Source: Marinobacter sp. LQ44
GTDB taxonomy: Bacteria; Pseudomonadota; Gammaproteobacteria; Pseudomonadales; Oleiphilaceae
Reading direction: 5' to 3'
Assembly (NCBI RefSeq): GCF_001447155.2
Contig: NZ_CP014754.1
Location: 3,534,001-3,598,000 of the forward strand
DNA: 64,000 nt
Part shown: positions 16,033-25,678 of the stretch, in pieces
How positions within the stretch are numbered: position 1 is the stretch's first letter
Layout: the number at the start of each line of letters is the position of its first letter
The notes under the pieces: model-generated
What the model was told of the DNA's origin: nothing
Seen by the model: only the letters and a program-made list of their open reading frames with translations
The model's database searches: none
Made by a program: the position numbers and the translations under genes

Positions 16033-17847
16033 ATGCTCCAGCGCTTCAGCGTCGTTGTGATTCTGGTTGTCATCATGCTGCTGTCCTGGCTTCTGGGCGG
16101 TTGGTACGGTTATCGCCAGCTGGAGCAGGAGGCCCTGCAAGAGGCTTTCCGGTACCGACAACTGGTTGCGAACGAGCTGAACCGGTATCTGCCGGTTCCT
16201 GCTCTTATCGCCGAACACCCCCTGTTAGCCGATGCACTCAAGCAACCGAATGATGCTGTGACCCTGCATCGGGCAAACGAGCAGATGCAAAGAATGGCGA
16301 CCATTGTCGGCGGCTCAGATATCTACCTGATGGATTTGTCTGGTTTGACGATTGCGGCCAACAATTTCGGCCAGCCGGACACCTTCGTCGGCAATAATTA
16401 CGCGTTTCGCCCCTACTTTTCTGAAGCCGTGCAAACCGGAGATTCAGTGGCCTATTTCGCACTGGGTATACGGTCCCTGGAGCGTGGTCTGTACTTCACT
16501 CATCCGGTGCGCGATCAGCGGGGCAAAATGCTCGGGGTCGTAGCCATCAAGATATTGGTCCATGAGCTGGAGTCGCAGTGGCACCGGCCAGAATCGACCC
16601 AGCAGGCGCAAATGGTGGTGCTGGATGGCGACGGCATCAGTTTTCTGTCCAGTCGCAGCCAGTGGTTGTATCGGGACTTTCGGCCAGGTGACAAGGCCGA
16701 AAAAACCGCCCGCGTGCGGCAGCGATACCCCGAGCGGGATTTAGAGCCTGTTGACTTCTCTGTCACTGGCAAGCCGTGGGGGCTGGCGGATTATTCCACA
16801 CGGATTCAGTTACGGGACAGCAACAGTGCTGGCACGTACCTGACCGTCGAGGTGGACCTGCCCAGGCTGGACTGGAGCCTGATGGTACTGACCGAGACAC
16901 GATCATTGCTCTGGACCCGCGCCGGTTTCCTGGTCAGCGGGCTGGCCTTGTTCCTGGCCGGGTTCCTTACCTGGTTGTATCTCCGCGAACGATACCGGCG
17001 GGAACGTGAACTGGCCTTGAGGGGAGAGCAGTTGGAGCGTCGCGTTGCTCAGCGGACAGCCGATCTTAAACGTTCCAATGATCAACTGCTGGAAGAGATA
17101 CAGGAGCGGGAGAGAGCCCAGACGGAGTTGCGTGAAACCCAGCAAGAGCTCATCCAGGCGGCCAAGCTAGCGGTGCTCGGACAAATGTCGGCGGGTCTGA
17201 ACCACGAGATCAATCAGCCCCTGACCGCTATCCAGGGTTATGCCCGCAACAGTCGGAAGTTTCTGGAGCGGGGCGCCACCGATATGGTGGATGCCAACCT
17301 GGGGGAAATTGTTGCCCTGTGCGACAAGATGGCGGAGCTCATCCGACAGTTTAAGGTGTTCGCGAGAAAATCCGAGGGCCCCCCGTCGGTGGTTGATCTC
17401 AGATTGGCGGTGGATGGAGCCCTCAAGATTATTCGTGCCCAGCACAGCAGTAGCGGCATTGCCATCGATTGGCATCGCCCGGAGCAGCCGGTCATGTGCC
17501 ACGGCGATCTGATCCGGATCGAGCAGGTGATGGTCAATCTGGTGGCGAACGCGGTTCAGGCGGTTGAAGGCCCTGACGAGCCGTTGATCGAGATCATGAT
17601 TGATGAGAAAGAGGGGAACTGGCGTTGCCGGGTTCGAGACAATGGGCATGGCCTTCCCGGTAACACAGAGAAGGTGTTCGAACCGTTTTTTACCACCCGC
17701 TCCGTCAAACAGGGGTTGGGCCTGGGGCTTTCCATTTCCCGTCAGATCGTTGAAGCTCTGGGCGGAAACCTGGTCGGCCACAATCGTGACGATGGTCCGG
17801 GGGCCGAGTTCGTTCTCAAATTGAAACAGCGTAGGGCAGAGGAATGA
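16033..17847 (+). CDS. DctB-like sensor histidine kinase
   Basis: This encodes 604 residues. A membrane helix at about 5-26, a periplasmic double-Cache-like sensor (about 30-290) and a second helix at about 297-317 precede a coiled coil (about 325-380). The kinase core has the phospho-acceptor His391 in LNHEINQPLTAI, N box VNLVANAV, G1 RDNGHGLPG and G2 GLGLGLS. The HEINQPL form is typical of DctB/NtrB-class kinases paired with sigma-54 activators. It overlaps the next gene by ATGA (17844-17847). It probably senses the transported carboxylate outside the cell or works with the transporter. Confidence 0.9.
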   Translation: MLQRFSVVVILVVIMLLSWLLGGWYGYRQLEQEALQEAFRYRQLVANELNRYLPVPALIAEHPLLADALKQPNDAVTLHRANEQMQRMATIVGGSDIYLMDLSGLTIAANNFGQPDTFVGNNYAFRPYFSEAVQTGDSVAYFALGIRSLERGLYFTHPVRDQRGKMLGVVAIKILVHELESQWHRPESTQQAQMVVLDGDGISFLSSRSQWLYRDFRPGDKAEKTARVRQRYPERDLEPVDFSVTGKPWGLADYSTRIQLRDSNSAGTYLTVEVDLPRLDWSLMVLTETRSLLWTRAGFLVSGLALFLAGFLTWLYLRERYRRERELALRGEQLERRVAQRTADLKRSNDQLLEEIQERERAQTELRETQQELIQAAKLAVLGQMSAGLNHEINQPLTAIQGYARNSRKFLERGATDMVDANLGEIVALCDKMAELIRQFKVFARKSEGPPSVVDLRLAVDGALKIIRAQHSSSGIAIDWHRPEQPVMCHGDLIRIEQVMVNLVANAVQAVEGPDEPLIEIMIDEKEGNWRCRVRDNGHGLPGNTEKVFEPFFTTRSVKQGLGLGLSISRQIVEALGGNLVGHNRDDGPGAEFVLKLKQRRAEE

Positions 17848-19196
17848 CAACCGCTTCAGTCATTTTTGTCGATGACGACCCGGATATCCGGCCACTGATG
17901 GAACAGACCCTGGAGCTGGAGGATATCCCGGTGGCCTGTTTTGCGGATGGTGCGTCAGCCTTGCAGGAGGTTCATCCGGATTTCGAAGGCATCGTCCTGT
18001 GTGATTACAACATGCCGGGCATGGACGGCCTGGGTGTGTTGCAGCGCATCCGGCAGATTGATGAAGATATTCCGGTCATACTGCTGACTGGTCAGGGCGA
18101 TATCAGCACGGCGGTATCGGCCATGCAGCAGGGTGCCTACGATTTCATCGAGAAACCGTTTGATCACGAGGAGTTGATTGAACTTCTGCGGCATGCTCTT
18201 GAAAAACGGCATCTGGCGCTTGAGAACCGACGGTTGAAAGCTCAGCTCCGACACCTCGCCCGCCCCGGCCCCCGGATGCTGGGCGATTCGCCGGCTATGC
18301 AACGAGTGATGGCGACCATTGATCCGGTATTGGATATCTCCGCAAACGTGCTCCTGCATGGTGAGACGGGGTCCGGTAAGGACGCGCTGGCCAGATATAT
18401 CCATGAAAACAGTCCACGCAGCAGACACAATTTTGTTGCGATCAATTGCGGCGCTGTGCCCGAGAATCTGATCGAAAGCGAGCTGTTCGGGCACGAGGCC
18501 GGCGCCTTCACAGGTGCTGACAAACGACGTATAGGCAAGATAGAACACGCTCATCGGGGAACCCTGTTCCTGGATGAGCTGGAGAGTATGCCCATGCCGT
18601 TGCAGATTAAGCTGCTCCGGGTTCTCGAGGAGCAACGGGTTGAGCGGCTTGGCAGCAACCAGGTCGTGGACGTGGATGTGCGTATTATCGCCGCCACCAA
18701 ATCCGATCTGAAAGAACTGAGTGACAAGGGAGAATTCCGGTCCGACCTTTATTACCGACTAAATGTGGTGAAAGTGGATATTCCGCCGTTGCGGGAGCGG
18801 AAGGAAGACATCCCCAAACTGTTCCATCACTTTGTGCTGATTGCTGCCGCTCGCTATGACCGCGAGAGTGTGCCTTTGGACGCCCGCCAGGCAGCCCGGC
18901 TGATGCAGCATTCCTGGCCGGGAAACGTGCGTGAGCTGCGTAACCTGGCTGAACGTTATGTCCTGTTGGGGCCAGCAGCACTGGCAGAAGGTGACTCGGC
19001 AAGCGGCCCCAGTATCGCCAGCCGGCAAACGCTGTCGGAGATGATGGACGGCTTTGAACGCTCCGCCATTGTCAGCGCGCTGAACGCCTGCCATGGCAGC
19101 ATCAAGGACACTATGGTCCAGCTCGGCATTGCCCGCAAGACGCTGTATGACAAAATGAAGAAACACGGGCTGGACAAAGCCGAGTTCAAAGACTGA
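17844..19196 (+). CDS. DctD-like sigma-54-dependent response regulator
   Basis: This encodes 450 residues. The receiver domain (about 5-120) carries acidic residues DDD at 10-12 and the phospho-acceptor Asp54 in LCDYNMPG. The AAA+ domain (about 145-380) has Walker A GETGSGKD near 173, the sigma-54 contact loop GAFTGA near 220, and FLDELESMP. A Fis-type helix-turn-helix ends the protein (GSIKDTMVQLGIARKTLYDKM). Gene order and the upstream -24/-12 promoter with paired palindromes make the TAXI-TRAP operon its likely target. It is translationally coupled to the kinase. Confidence 0.92.
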   Translation: MTTASVIFVDDDPDIRPLMEQTLELEDIPVACFADGASALQEVHPDFEGIVLCDYNMPGMDGLGVLQRIRQIDEDIPVILLTGQGDISTAVSAMQQGAYDFIEKPFDHEELIELLRHALEKRHLALENRRLKAQLRHLARPGPRMLGDSPAMQRVMATIDPVLDISANVLLHGETGSGKDALARYIHENSPRSRHNFVAINCGAVPENLIESELFGHEAGAFTGADKRRIGKIEHAHRGTLFLDELESMPMPLQIKLLRVLEEQRVERLGSNQVVDVDVRIIAATKSDLKELSDKGEFRSDLYYRLNVVKVDIPPLRERKEDIPKLFHHFVLIAAARYDRESVPLDARQAARLMQHSWPGNVRELRNLAERYVLLGPAALAEGDSASGPSIASRQTLSEMMDGFERSAIVSALNACHGSIKDTMVQLGIARKTLYDKMKKHGLDKAEFKD

Positions 19197-19344
19197 CCGT
19201 TACAAAAGATAACGCCCTGGTTGCACCGGTTTTACAAACTACGAGGTTTCCTCGATAAATCTGTCGTGTGTTTCTCTGTAGGATTGCTAATCTTTTTTTA
19301 GCGGACTTCTCCGACAGCCATTCCAACCACGGAAAACACACCAA

Positions 19345-21039
19345 ATGAAGAATTTGACCATCCAGGCGAGGGTGCTGTTGCTGGCACTGGTGCCGGTTAT
19401 TGTTCTGACTGCATTGCTGACCACCTACAACCTGAATCAGGCCCGCTCGATCGGGGAGCAGGCGGTTGCCAGCTTCTCGGAAGACATGGAGGCCAGCAAG
19501 CGCCAGGAACTGCGCAACTATCTGGAACTGGCAAAAACTTCCATCCAGCACCTCTATGAGCAGCCGGGCTCGGCCAATGATCCTGAGGTCCAGCAGCAGG
19601 CCTGGGATATCTTGCGGCAATTGCGTTTTGACGACTCCGGCAGCGAGGGCTATCTGTTCGCCTATACCACGGAAGGTGTCTCGGTAATGCACGGCGTCAA
19701 TCCCACCCTGGAAGGCCGTAACCTCTGGGGTTTTCAGGACCCGAACGGCACCTACCTGATCCGGGAGCTGATTCAGGCTGCTCGCAACGGTGGCGGCTAT
19801 GTACCCTATGGCTGGAAACACCCGGAAACCGGCAACGTAGCCCCCAAGCTGGGTTACGCCGAAATGCTGCCGAAATGGGGCGTGATGATTGGCACCGGAT
19901 TCTGGATTGACGGCCTGGAATCTCAGGTTGCTTCCATGGAACAGCGGGTCGGAGATTCCTTGGGTGAGGCGATCATTGGCTCGGTGACCACCTCCCTGAT
20001 TGCCCTGGCCATTATTGTGTTCCTGGCCCTGGTGGTGGTTCGCGGCATCATCCGCCCGTTGAAGTCGGCGGTGACGGCGATGAATGGCATTGCCAGTGGC
20101 GATGGGGATCTTACCCGTCGGCTGGAGGTCTCGGGCCGGGATGAGCTGTCACAGCTGGCCACGGCGTTCAACAGCTTTGCGGATCAGGTCCATGGGCTGG
20201 TCCGGCAGGTACGCCAGTCGGCCGAGACATTGAATGATACCACTGGCGAGCTGAACGAAGTCATGGTGGAGGCCGAGCAGGGTGTTGAGCGCCAGAAATC
20301 GGAAAGTGACCAGGTGGCCACCGCCATGAACGAGATGACAGCCGCCGCGCAGGAAGTGGCCGGTAATGCCAGTGAGGCGTCGGATTCGGCTGGCCACGCC
20401 ACCGCTCAGGTAACCGATGCCCAGGGGCTGGTGTACCAGGCCATCGAAGTGATTGGCGGGCTCTCCAAACAGGTGGAAGAAGGTGTCCAGGTCATTGAAA
20501 AACTAGGCACGGATTCCCGCCAGATCGACAGTGTGCTGGAAGTTATTCGGGAGATTGCCGACCAGACCAACCTGTTGGCCCTGAATGCCGCCATCGAGGC
20601 GGCCCGCGCCGGTGAAGCCGGCCGTGGCTTTGCCGTGGTTGCCGACGAGGTACGCACTCTGGCCAGCCGGACCCAGCAGAGCACTCAGGAGATTCAGGCG
20701 ACCATCGAGCGGCTGCAGAAAGGTGCCCAGCAGGCGGTAACGCTGATTGGCGCCATCAGCGAGCGCAGCGAGGAAACGGTGGAAGAAACCCGACAGGTGA
20801 ACGAGGCACTGCAGCGTATATCCCAGGCAGTGAATACGATTACCGATATGAACACGCAGATTGCCAGTGCCGCCGAAGAGCAGACCAGCGTGTCGGAAAC
20901 CATCAACCAGAATGTCCACGAAATCGTGGCAATCTCAGAGCAGACTGCCCAGGGTACCCGTCGCGCCGGCGAAGCGACCCAGCGCCTCAAGGCGTTGGCC
21001 GGTGACCTGACTGACGAGGTCAGCCGCTACCGGGTCTGA
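19345..21039 (+). CDS. Methyl-accepting chemotaxis protein with single Cache domain
   Basis: This encodes 564 residues. Membrane helix at about 8-29, periplasmic sCache_2-type sensor (about 35-205; [20 protein letters not shown] and [12 protein letters not shown]), second helix at about 213-235, a HAMP domain, and a signalling coiled coil with the conserved hairpin [19 protein letters not shown]. This sensor type often binds small organic acids such as acetate or propionate. Its place right after a carboxylate-type transporter and its two-component system suggests chemotaxis to the same or related substrate, but it has its own upstream region of about 150 bp. Confidence 0.9.
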   Translation: MKNLTIQARVLLLALVPVIVLTALLTTYNLNQARSIGEQAVASFSEDMEASKRQELRNYLELAKTSIQHLYEQPGSANDPEVQQQAWDILRQLRFDDSGSEGYLFAYTTEGVSVMHGVNPTLEGRNLWGFQDPNGTYLIRELIQAARNGGGYVPYGWKHPETGNVAPKLGYAEMLPKWGVMIGTGFWIDGLESQVASMEQRVGDSLGEAIIGSVTTSLIALAIIVFLALVVVRGIIRPLKSAVTAMNGIASGDGDLTRRLEVSGRDELSQLATAFNSFADQVHGLVRQVRQSAETLNDTTGELNEVMVEAEQGVERQKSESDQVATAMNEMTAAAQEVAGNASEASDSAGHATAQVTDAQGLVYQAIEVIGGLSKQVEEGVQVIEKLGTDSRQIDSVLEVIREIADQTNLLALNAAIEAARAGEAGRGFAVVADEVRTLASRTQQSTQEIQATIERLQKGAQQAVTLIGAISERSEETVEETRQVNEALQRISQAVNTITDMNTQIASAAEEQTSVSETINQNVHEIVAISEQTAQGTRRAGEATQRLKALAGDLTDEVSRYRV

Positions 21040-21058
21040 GAAGAGTTACATACTTCGT

Positions 21059-21096
21059 TAAAAGGCGCAGTCACTTAAGTGGTCTGCGCCTTTTTT
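21059..21096. terminator. Bidirectional intrinsic terminator
   Basis: AAAGGCGCAG and CTGCGCCTTTTTT pair across a 13-nt loop, with T-runs on one strand and A-runs on the other. It separates the chemoreceptor gene from the convergent ThDP-enzyme gene and can serve both. Confidence 0.8.
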
Positions 21097-21103
21097 GTCC
21101 GGA

Positions 21104-22762
21104 TCAGGGCGCGATTTTCTTTTTCAGGGCTTTGGTCAGCGGCCTTGGCAGGCTCGGCAGTGATTTCAGCAGCCAGGGCAGCACCTTTCTTTTCATGCCA
21201 TTCAGGGATTCCGGCACCACCGCCTCAATCAGGTGCGGGCCGGGGTTGTGTTTGGCGTATTCCATGGCTTTGATCAGCTCTTCCGCGGTGGTTACCCGGA
21301 TGCCGTGCACGCCCATGCTCTGGGCCAGTAACGCGTAGTTGGTGACCGGGCCACTGATGTCGAGTTGAGACTTGGCCTTGGCTCCGGCTTCTTCGGCGCC
21401 AACCCGTTCCAGTTCTACGTTCAGGATCGAGTAGGAGGCGTTGTTGAAGATAATGGTGGTCACGTTCAGGTTTTCCCGCGCCATGGTCCACAGGGCTTGG
21501 TTGGTGTACATGGCGGTGCCGTCACCGATCAGCGCGTAAACCTGGCGGTCGGGGCAGGCGATGGCCGCACCGACCGCGTTCGGCATGCCTTGCCCGATGG
21601 CACCGCCGGTGAGGGTGATCATGTCGTGCCTCGGCGAGCCGGCGGTCATGGCGTTGAGCATCAGGCCGGAGGTGATGGATTCGTCCACAATGATGCTGTT
21701 CTCGGGCATCAGTTCGCCCACTGCCCGGCAAACCTTTTCAGCGGTGAGTTTGCCTTTCGGCAGTCCGGGGCGGCCAGGCGCCTGCAGCTTTGGTTGAGCG
21801 CTGCTGGCACCGAGGGTATCGGCCAGCTTTTTGAGGCTGGCGGTGGCATCCTGTTCCGGCGCGCTCAGGGTGTGCGCGGTGCAGTTGTCCGGCACCAGGT
21901 AACTCTGTTTTCCCGGGTAGGCGAAGAAGGAGACCGGCGCCTTGGCGTCCACCAGAATCAGATGGTCGAACTCGGAGAGCTGCAGGGTAGCGAGTTCTGC
22001 CAGGTAGGCAATCCGCTCCACCGGCGGCAGGCCGGCGCCCCGTTCAATGCGGGTCGGGAAGGTTTCAGCAAACAGGGTGACACCGTTGTGAGCGGCAATG
22101 CGTGCTGCTTCCAGCAGGGCGGGCTCACGCAGGGCGCGGCCACCCAGCAGCAGGGCGGTTTTCTTACCGCTCTTAATGGCTTCTGCGGCCGCTTTAACAG
22201 CGCTATCTTCAGCTGCAGGCGCTTGCGGTTGAGTGGGCGCGGCACAAGGCTTGCCGCCTTCGCCCCAGGACACGTCCGCCGGCAGAATCAGCGTGGCTAC
22301 CTGGCCCGGTAAACCCCGGGCCGCAGTGATGGCTTCGGCGGCGTCCTGGCAAAGGGCTTCGGTGCTTTGTGACGTGCGCACAAAATTGGGGGAGATGTTG
22401 CGGGCCACGGTTTCGATGTCAGACTGCAACTGGGCGTCGTATTTCACATGGTAGGTGGCATGGTCGCCAACAATGTTGACCACCGGCACCTTGCCTTTGC
22501 GGGCGTTTTGCAGATTGGCCAGGCCGTTGCCCAGGCCGCAGCCCAGGTGTAGCAGGGTGGCGGCGGGTTTGTCGGCCATCCGGGCGTAGCCGTCGGCGGC
22601 ACCGGTGGCCACGCCTTCAAACAGGGCCAGTACCGCTCGCATCTTGGGTTCGCTGTCCAGGGCGGCGACAAAATGCATTTCGCTGGTGCCGGGGTTGGTA
22701 AAGCAGACTTCAATACCCGAATCCACCAGGGTTTTCATGAGTGCCTGAGCGCCGTTGGTCAT
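21104..22762 (-). CDS. ThDP-dependent enzyme, acetolactate synthase / benzoylformate decarboxylase-like
   Basis: This encodes 552 residues. The N-terminal PYR domain has the cofactor-activating Glu49 (LALFEGVATGAADGYARM). A central domain follows, then a PP domain with TGGAIGQGMPNAVG and the GDG...NN thiamine-binding motif (GDGTAMYTNQALW to NNASYSIL). A basic tail, KALKKKIAP, ends the protein. Its start overlaps the stop of the FMN dehydrogenase gene. An FMN 2-hydroxy-acid dehydrogenase followed by a ThDP 2-oxo-acid enzyme matches the logic of the mandelate pathway (hydroxy acid to 2-oxo acid to aldehyde), but the substrate is not determined here. Confidence 0.85.
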   Translation of the reverse strand: MTNGAQALMKTLVDSGIEVCFTNPGTSEMHFVAALDSEPKMRAVLALFEGVATGAADGYARMADKPAATLLHLGCGLGNGLANLQNARKGKVPVVNIVGDHATYHVKYDAQLQSDIETVARNISPNFVRTSQSTEALCQDAAEAITAARGLPGQVATLILPADVSWGEGGKPCAAPTQPQAPAAEDSAVKAAAEAIKSGKKTALLLGGRALREPALLEAARIAAHNGVTLFAETFPTRIERGAGLPPVERIAYLAELATLQLSEFDHLILVDAKAPVSFFAYPGKQSYLVPDNCTAHTLSAPEQDATASLKKLADTLGASSAQPKLQAPGRPGLPKGKLTAEKVCRAVGELMPENSIIVDESITSGLMLNAMTAGSPRHDMITLTGGAIGQGMPNAVGAAIACPDRQVYALIGDGTAMYTNQALWTMARENLNVTTIIFNNASYSILNVELERVGAEEAGAKAKSQLDISGPVTNYALLAQSMGVHGIRVTTAEELIKAMEYAKHNPGPHLIEAVVPESLNGMKRKVLPWLLKSLPSLPRPLTKALKKKIAP

Positions 22763-23946
22763 TGTTGTTCTCCAGCTTGGGTCAATTTGTGTGTGTTTGG
22801 CAGATCCAGGTGGGCCGCGCTGATGTCAGCAATTCGGGTGACGCCGGTCAGGGTCATGGCCAGTTTCAGTTCCTGCTGCCAGGTGTTCAGGAGTCGGGTT
22901 AATCCGGCCTGGCCTTCCGCCGCCAGGGCCCAGGCCCAGGGGCGGCCAACCATCACGCCGTTAGCCCCCAGGGCGAGGGCGCGGAAAACGTCCACGCCGT
23001 TGCGGATACCGCCATCCACCAGGATCTCGGTGTCGTTGCCGACGGCGGCCACGATATCCGGGAGTTTGCGAGCGGTGGCGGCCACACCATCCAACTGACG
23101 ACCGCCGTGGTTGGAGACCACGATGCCATCGGCACCGACGTTGACGGCTGCTTTGGCATCATCCACTTCCAGTATGCCTTTCAGGATCAGTTTCCCTGGC
23201 CAGCGTTCCCGCAGCCATTCGATGGCCTGCCAGGTAACGGAGGCATCGAATTGGGTATCCACCCACTGCTTGAAGGAGTCCAGGTTACTGGCCTCTGGCA
23301 CTGCGTCGCTCAGGTTGCCAAAGGTCAGGGGTTTACCTTTTATCGCTACCTGCCATAGCCACCCGGGCCTGGATAGCAGTTGCTGCGCTTTGAGCGCAAC
23401 AGAACGGGCGCCGGCGCTGTTAAGGCCGTTACGGGTGTCCCGATGCCGGGGGCCGGGCAGGGGCAGGTCGATGGTAAAGATCAGCGTCTGGCAGCCGGAA
23501 TCCCAGGCTTTTTTCAGCAGGTTTTCTACGTAGCCCCGGTCGCGAATCATGTACAACTGGAACCAGAACGGCGCCGTGGCGGCTGCTTTCACTTCTGCCA
23601 ACGGGCATATGCCAACGGTGGAGAGGGTGAAAGGCACCTCGGCCGCATTGGCGGCTTTTACTGCCTGGGCTTCTCCCCGTTGTGCCATCATTCCGGCCAG
23701 CCCCAGGGGCGCCAGGGCCACTGGCATGCCGCAGGATTGGCCGGCCAGCTGGGCGCGGGTGTCTACGTTGTCGACATCAATCAGAACACGCTGGCGCAGG
23801 GCGATATCCTGCCAGCCGCTGACATTGGCCCGCAGGGTTTGCTCTTCGGTGGCACCGCCGTCCAGGTAGTCTGCCAGGAAACGGGGCAGTTTGCGGCGGG
23901 CGAGGATCTGGTAATCGGCGGCAGTGGCCGGATAACTCAGGGGCAT
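22759..23946 (-). CDS. FMN-dependent 2-hydroxy-acid dehydrogenase (lactate/mandelate type)
   Basis: This encodes 395 residues, a TIM-barrel flavoprotein of the LldD/MdlB/glycolate oxidase family. The active-site base is His in VSNHGGRQLDG (about 277), with substrate arginines in the same motif and the FMN phosphate loop in ILVDGGIRNGVD. It oxidises an L-2-hydroxy acid to the 2-oxo acid and usually passes electrons to the membrane. It lies between the FAD dehydrogenase and ThDP enzyme genes with overlaps of a few bases, so the three form one operon. The central loop (about 190-230) is rich in basic and hydrophobic residues and could be membrane-binding, as in mandelate dehydrogenase. Confidence 0.9.
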   Translation of the reverse strand: MPLSYPATAADYQILARRKLPRFLADYLDGGATEEQTLRANVSGWQDIALRQRVLIDVDNVDTRAQLAGQSCGMPVALAPLGLAGMMAQRGEAQAVKAANAAEVPFTLSTVGICPLAEVKAAATAPFWFQLYMIRDRGYVENLLKKAWDSGCQTLIFTIDLPLPGPRHRDTRNGLNSAGARSVALKAQQLLSRPGWLWQVAIKGKPLTFGNLSDAVPEASNLDSFKQWVDTQFDASVTWQAIEWLRERWPGKLILKGILEVDDAKAAVNVGADGIVVSNHGGRQLDGVAATARKLPDIVAAVGNDTEILVDGGIRNGVDVFRALALGANGVMVGRPWAWALAAEGQAGLTRLLNTWQQELKLAMTLTGVTRIADISAAHLDLPNTHKLTQAGEQQ

Positions 23947-23950
23947 GGTG

Positions 23951-25564
23951 TCAGCCTCCGTTGGTGATGGAACGGGCGGCCGCCCGGGCCGTCAGAATGC
24001 AACCGGGCAGGAAGGTGCCTTCCAGTGATCGCTTGCCGTTGCTGCCGCCGCCACCAAAACCGGCTGCTTCACCCACACAGTACAGGCCCCGGATGGGCTG
24101 GCCGCTGGCATCCAGCACCCGGCTTTGCAGGTCGGTGCGCAGGCCGCCCAGGCTCTTGCGGGTGGTCAGTTGCATGTGAATGGCGATGAAGGGGCCGGTC
24201 CCTGGCTTCTGCAGCGGCGCCGGTTTGCAGGTGCGCAGCCGGTCCGGCCCCCACTGGCGGGCGTGGCGAATCATGCGGATTTGCGGATCGTTGTTCAGTT
24301 GATTGCCCTTGCTGAAATTGGCATCGAAGGCATCGGCGGTGGCTTTCAGGGTGGCAGCGTCAATGTCCAGAGAGCAGGTCAGGGCATTCATTTTCTTCGC
24401 CAGCCCTTCCAGAGTGTCGTCCACCAGGAAGTGACGGCTTTCGTTCTGCATCTGATTCAACAGCGGTTTGTTGCCCAGCAACAGTTCTTTCAGGAACAGC
24501 GGGAATTGTTTGTCCCGGATGCGGGCGTTGTGTTCAGCGCCGGAGATGGCAAATTCTTTCAGAGCGATGCGGCGGTTCAGCAGGTGCCAGGTCCAGGGTT
24601 TCTCCTGTTCGGCCACGCGCTGGCAAAGCCAGTGGGTATCGAAGCCGGTCACCAGGGGCTCCGGCCCGATGCGCTCGCCCCGGTGGTTCAGCCAGAGCGC
24701 GGATTTACATGGAATGGTAGACAAGCCATGGCCCGGGAAATGCGGGTAGGGGTGGGGAAAGCCCGCCGCGTAGTTCCACATTTCGCCGGCGTGGGTAATG
24801 CGCGCGCCCAGGTGGTCTTTGGCCCAGTGGTGCAGCTTGCCATCGGCAAACGGATGGGCACCGTTAAGCATGGTGGCCGGTTGCGGGCGATGTTTGGGCC
24901 AATTGGCCCGGCATTCGGCGTGGCTGCCGTTGATGCCGCCCATGGCCAGCACCACACTTGGAGCCTCAAACCGGACCTCTTCGCCGGTTTCCTCGTTGAT
25001 GGCAATGGCGCCGCAGACCTCACCCGCCTGATGGTCCAGCCCGGTGATCCGGTGGCGGTGATGAATGGTGAGGCGGCCGCTGGCATTTTCCTCATGCAGG
25101 GCGTTAACCATGCAGCGCACCAATTCCCGGGAGGTGCCCCAGGTAACATGGTAGCGGGGCACACTATTGCCATCGCCAAACCGGCCACGTTCTACCCAGT
25201 TCACCGCCGGCATGAATTTAATGCCCTCGTTGGCGAGCCAGTCGTGCACGTCGGAACGGGAATGTTCAACGTAGTAGCGGGCCCATTGCATGGGCCATTC
25301 ATCATTGGGGTCCAGTTCACCAAAGCGCAGCCAGTCCTGGAGGGCCAGTTCCGGCGAGTCGGCAATTCCCATACGCCGCTGCAGTGGGGTGTCGATCAGC
25401 GCCATGCCACCAAAGGCCCACAACGCGAGGCCGCCAAAGCGTTCGGGAGTGTCCCGGTCAACGATGGTAACAGTCTTGCCCGCCCGCAGGGCTTCGAGGG
25501 CGGTAACCATGCCCGCCAGGCCGCCGCCGGCAATCAGGATGTCTGAGCAATCAGGTTTTGCCAT
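23951..25564 (-). CDS. FAD-binding dehydrogenase (fumarate reductase / ketosteroid dehydrogenase-like)
   Basis: This encodes 537 residues from ATG 25564. An N-terminal Rossmann motif, ILIAGGGLAGMVTALEA, is followed by a glutamate/aspartate (VDRD) that binds the FAD ribose. The C-terminal FAD motif is GLYCVGEAAGFGGGGSNG...LEGTFLPGCI. Members of this group (FAD_binding_2) include fumarate reductases, 3-ketosteroid dehydrogenases and poorly characterised dehydrogenases; this one fits the last best. It is the first gene of the operon, with the promoter facing the AraC regulator. No clear ribosome site was seen. Confidence 0.82.
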   Translation of the reverse strand: MAKPDCSDILIAGGGLAGMVTALEALRAGKTVTIVDRDTPERFGGLALWAFGGMALIDTPLQRRMGIADSPELALQDWLRFGELDPNDEWPMQWARYYVEHSRSDVHDWLANEGIKFMPAVNWVERGRFGDGNSVPRYHVTWGTSRELVRCMVNALHEENASGRLTIHHRHRITGLDHQAGEVCGAIAINEETGEEVRFEAPSVVLAMGGINGSHAECRANWPKHRPQPATMLNGAHPFADGKLHHWAKDHLGARITHAGEMWNYAAGFPHPYPHFPGHGLSTIPCKSALWLNHRGERIGPEPLVTGFDTHWLCQRVAEQEKPWTWHLLNRRIALKEFAISGAEHNARIRDKQFPLFLKELLLGNKPLLNQMQNESRHFLVDDTLEGLAKKMNALTCSLDIDAATLKATADAFDANFSKGNQLNNDPQIRMIRHARQWGPDRLRTCKPAPLQKPGTGPFIAIHMQLTTRKSLGGLRTDLQSRVLDASGQPIRGLYCVGEAAGFGGGGSNGKRSLEGTFLPGCILTARAAARSITNGG

Positions 25565-25631
25565 GGTGCATGTCCAAACTGTGTTTTTGGTTTTGTTGTT
25601 ACAGACCATATAACGCTATGATCGGATCTGA

Positions 25632-25670
25632 ATTGACTTCAGAGGCCAGAATAATTGACTTTAGAGGCCA
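25632..25670. promoter_or_regulatory. Tandem direct-repeat operator candidate for the AraC regulator
   Basis: ATTGACTTCAGAGGCCA (25632-25648) and ATTGACTTTAGAGGCCA (25654-25670) are 17-bp direct repeats with one mismatch and a 22-bp period, two helical turns. They fill the space between the divergent starts at 25564 and 25679. AraC proteins typically bind such same-face direct repeats, so this is probably the site from which the downstream regulator controls the dehydrogenase operon and perhaps itself. Confidence 0.65.
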
Positions 25671-25678
25671 CCGTTTCC

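Noticed and set aside
24125..25546. Open frame of 473 codons on the plus strand opposite the FAD dehydrogenase
   Set aside because: Antisense shadow of a conserved gene, with no recognisable domain; the minus-strand protein carries clear FAD motifs.
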